Made by a program: the position numbers and the translations under genes. From Mansonella perstans (taxonomy: Eukaryota; Nematoda; Chromadorea; Rhabditida; Onchocercidae): a stretch of 64,000 nucleotides of DNA. This document shows, piece after piece, positions 60,828 through 64,000 of this stretch. The notes under the pieces are model-generated. The model did not search any database, was not told the DNA's origin, and was given only the letters and a program-made list of their open reading frames with translations. The DNA lies in contig JBAMDO010000058.1 of the NCBI GenBank assembly GCA_037074765.1, positions 1 through 64,000 on the forward strand, written 5' to 3'. The stretch's first letter is position 1; every line of letters starts with the position of its first letter.

Positions 60828-63440
60828 TTATAGATCAAAGAATTCCTTCATATTTGGTGGTATTTTTGGTATTTTTTCAAGATCCTTGTATTCAAGTGTC
60901 ATTGCCTTCGATATCTGAAATGAAACTTTCAAGGATTCAAATGGATCCGTCATAGGTAGTTGTAATTTCACATTTTCATTTTCTTCTGGATTCAACAGTA
61001 GCAGAAATGTTGAATCAATTAGCACTGTCCAAATTGACCGTAACGCTACTAACTTAATAAGCATCGATAATTTTTAAACATAGAAAACAAATATCATGGA
61101 AATATCGTACTTTTCGCCATTGTATTGGATCAAACACATCATATATTCCTTTTTCAAACTTCTTTGTATGTACAGTGATACAATTGTAATTTAGACGTGT
61201 TATCCAAACACATTCCACTTTGTGATAGCGCCAATCTCTCTCATATCTGAAAGCGTTGTTTCAACTTTAATAGCGAAATGAATTAAGCTTTAATAGTGCA
61301 AGCACAGACTGTTCGAAATGGTTAAATTTAAAAACTCACAATTCATGAGCAGCAGCAATTTGATATTCCTCACGCGGGTAATTATAAAAGATGTAGAATA
61401 ATACATCTTCTTCTAGCAGTGGAAATTTGATCTCCACTAACTTGTCGCCAATCACTAAACTCGTTCTATATACTTCTGGTATCTATAATGATTTCATTTC
61501 GGAAAGTTGAACGGAAATAAGCAAATTAACAAGAAATAAAGAGAGGAAGAGGTAAAAAAGAAATTAATGGTGATCATCAGTGTCAGGTATGTGACAACAA
61601 AGTCCTCTGTAACCGTTCAGTAGTACCTGAATGAATTAAAAATGACAGCATGCCAGTGTCTCTTGAACAAGGCTTAAATAATTAAATCGTGACTAAATAC
61701 TTTTGATCGTACTTGATCTGACCTAGATAATAAATTGGCTAATTGTTTTTGAAAAGATAAATTAATTTTAAACTCATAATCTTAAGTAAATGCGAACTTC
61801 AGTCTCTATATGCGGTGCATGATTTGGCCTGTCTGTCCATGGTCCTCCATAATTAAGATGAATTTTGCGTCTAAAAGTAAGGGTGAATGATATATTTTTA
61901 ATTTAAATGTCTCCTAGACATAACAAAATATCTAGATCGAAACTGTTAAATTAATTAACGACGAAAACTTCTCTTATTTAAGAAAACTTCTCTTAAACTT
62001 TACTTATCTCAATCTCTTCGATTTTGTAAGGAATGGCATCTTTTTCCATTTCTAATTCTACTCTTTTGCTTTTTGCTAATGAACCCATTCATTATCTTGC
62101 TAACTTTATCAATTGATTTATTTGACCCACCTGCCATTTCTATTTGGGTCCCGTACTATAAGCCTGAAACGAATTATTAAATGAAGCAAGAATTTTGGAT
62201 TTCAACTTTATTTAAATAATTAGAGGAATTAGTAATAGAAGCAAATACTTCAAGCCGAAAAAATTTGTTATCCAAACAAACGCAGAATTATTTCGAATAT
62301 ATTCGATTCCTGACAACATGTCAAGAAAAGTTAGAGGAATCAGATGTGCAATGCACTCCTCAAACTTGTCTTGCCAGATTCCTTAGTTTCTTGAAATCTC
62401 CACAAATAAGAAACACGTAATTGTATAAATCCCTCTTTTGCTCTGTCTTCTCTCTCGTTTAAAATTTAAATAAAAATTGAGTAGAGAGACAATGATATTG
62501 ATGAATACAAGAAAAAACCTTGGTGATTTAATTTATTTAATATCTAATATTGAACTTACTGAGAATTCATACCCAAACCCATATTTACTGGATTGTAACC
62601 AATAGCAAGTGCTGCAAGACTGGAATCAACAAACATTCCTCGACGAGCGGACAAGTATCCGACCATTCCGAATTGGTCAGTCATCATAGTTGGTGGGATA
62701 TTAGTCACCCTCCCTGTAATTTTCTCGAAATTAGTAACATGATTAAATAATCAACAAATAATTATTGTAAATATTTATTGTAAATATCAGAGTCCAACTA
62801 AAACAAGTAACGCTTTGGTTAAATTTTGATCGACTGGACAAATAGAAAAAATGAACAAACCATCTGGATATATTTGTATATTCGTTCTTGATTGAATTTG
62901 TAAATCTTGTAAGTAATGCAATGGAGGACTAGGAATAACTTCAACATTCGGGTTGCCCATCTATAATTCCCTTCATTTATTTACCATTTCATCACAATTC
63001 ATCTTTTTGATTAAATAAAATTAAATTTCACACATCTATTTCTGGTTCTAAAAAGGAAATATTTCGATGCTTTTAAAAGCTCACTAAATTATGTAAGTGA
63101 ATTATGTAAGTGAAGAAGGAACCTGAAACGAGGAAGTCCGTGCTTCTGGCATCATAATTCCATTTGAGCTGCTCATAATCCCATTTGGCTCACGCATGAT
63201 TCCACGTATTAATCCAAGCACTGGCCCACACATTGGCCCATTCACATTTCTACTGGGTTCATTCATAATTCTACTTTGTCCACTCATAATTTCACTTGGT
63301 CGATCCATAATTCCACTTGGACCGCTCGTAATCTCATTTGATTCGCTCTCAGACGTCAAATTCCTCATTAATGTTAGAAAATCTTCACCTCTCATGTGAG
63401 ACTTGGGCTTCTTCGATGATTCACTAGATTGCTCTTCCAT
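60828..63440 (-). CDS. ntl-2: CCR4-NOT transcription complex subunit 2 (NOT2/CNOT2)
   Basis: Scaffold subunit that, with NOT3, anchors the C-terminal NOT module of the deadenylase complex. Seven exons join in phase: 63440-63123, 62960-62861, 62713-62560, 61870-61798, 61482-61340, 61246-61111 and 60914-60828; 336 residues, shorter than the human 540. Landmarks are DQFGMVGYLSARRG, SLAALAIGYNPVNMGLGMNS, KIHLNYGGPWTDRP, VLFYIFYNYPREEYQIAAAH, YERDWRYHKVECVWITR and IYDVFDPIQWRK, then ISKAMTLEYKDLEKIP. These follow the human NOT2 order (LALGxDLTTLGLNLNS, LFYLFY, NRDWRYHKEERVWITR, FDCLNWRKVAKEFHLEYDKLE). The donor after ETE at 61798 is weak (GTTCGC). The first 106 residues are Met-rich and repetitive (SGIMDRPSEIMSGQSRIMNE). 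The ATG at 63440 begins the only in-phase first exon. Confidence 0.9.
63145..63345 (-). repeat. Degenerate 27-bp coding repeat in CNOT2 exon 1
   Basis: Units of about nine residues with a central xIM (SGIMDRP, SEIMSGQ, SRIMNEP, RGIMREP, NGIMSSS, NGIMMPE) are visible at the DNA level as repeated CATAATTCCA-like strings spaced 24-30 bp apart. The region is in frame and uninterrupted. It is probably disordered. Confidence 0.7.
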
Positions 63441-64000
63441 TATTTAATTGAATTAGAATTCACTGCAAGCGCCAAAACTTTTTATCTTCAGCACATTTTT
63501 ATCTTCAGAATTCTTAACCATTATCACTGTAACTTTGCAGTTCTGATTTTTCGACAGACATGGGACTTCGTAAAAAGCCAACTTTCCTCTGACTGCACAA
63601 AAATCTCCCAGTCGCATTTCTAGTGACCTGGGTCATGAAAAGGTCGTTTGATTACAATGCTCAGCAACGGTGAAGGGAATTTTTTCTCAGTATATTCTTC
63701 CAAAATATTCCATCTCAATTATAGGTCAATATCAAAAAATTATAGCTGTTCTCATCTACAGACCACCGACTGAATGAGGTATTTCAGGAATAAAGTGCGA
63801 CAATAAAACTTTAATAACTATTGTGGGGCCTGAAATAGGCATATATTTCAGGTCTTGCTCTGCTAAAATCAAGCAGAATTAAGCATTGAGATTACGGTTT
63901 TTAGGACTGCAACACTATAGACTAATAACATTTACTGATGCATTCCAGTTCTATCACGATTAACAGATTAATCTGTAATGAAACGTTCTTACTTACCCTT
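63441..64000. other. Region upstream of CNOT2
   Basis: It should contain the CNOT2 promoter. No other exon is evident before the window ends. The 64-codon frame at 63429-63623 has no recognisable features. Confidence 0.4.

Overview
The window looks like nuclear DNA of a parasitic nematode, most likely a spirurid or filarial worm; the species cannot be fixed from the sequence. It is very AT-rich, its genes are cut into short exons by introns of about 50 to 1200 bp with GTAAGT-like donors and TTTTCAG-like acceptors, and several genes begin just behind an acceptor-like site, as expected for spliced-leader trans-splicing. Five host genes could be read exon by exon, with reading phase checked across most joints: a fasciclin/EMI-domain secreted protein (3903-10257, +), a TTI1-like HEAT-repeat protein (24890-32708, -), a nuclear hormone receptor (34266-38806, +), a C2H2 zinc-finger protein whose three fingers resemble AEBP2/Jing (54121-58549, +), and a CNOT2/NOT2 subunit of the CCR4-NOT complex (60828-63440, -).

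The first 25 kb is rearranged. A duplicon of about 2.6 kb carrying a multi-finger C2H2 gene occurs three times: 1-1885 on the minus strand (frameshifted and cut by the window edge), 10410-13012 on the plus strand (ten fingers, open) and 18240-21040 on the plus strand (five fingers, open). Pieces of the TTI1 3' end are also duplicated here. The two halves of one duplicated TTI1 tail and the two halves of one duplicon flank sit at the ends of an 11-kb block (about 2461-13483). Reversing that block on paper makes both contiguous again, so the block looks like a simple inversion that carried the fasciclin gene. Between and around these lie an orphan chitin synthase exon, an intronless frameshifted NAP1-like pseudogene, a decayed BEL/Pao reverse transcriptase fragment with its own inverted duplication, and a 550-bp solo LTR with a perfect 5-bp target duplication whose unoccupied version is preserved in the duplicated TTI1 tail.

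The middle (24.9-38.8 kb) is ordinary gene territory: TTI1 and the nuclear receptor are arranged head to head across about 1.5 kb. From 38.8 to 54.1 kb I find no coding exon, only homopolymer-rich DNA with microsatellites, two short direct duplications and a 33-bp minisatellite of about 16 units.

The right end holds the AEBP2-like gene and CNOT2 in convergent orientation. The genes do not form a pathway. TTI1 (PIKK maturation), CNOT2 (mRNA deadenylation), the receptor and the AEBP2-like protein are nuclear or cytoplasmic regulators, and the fasciclin protein is secreted. I saw no tRNA, rRNA, CRISPR or convincing miRNA.
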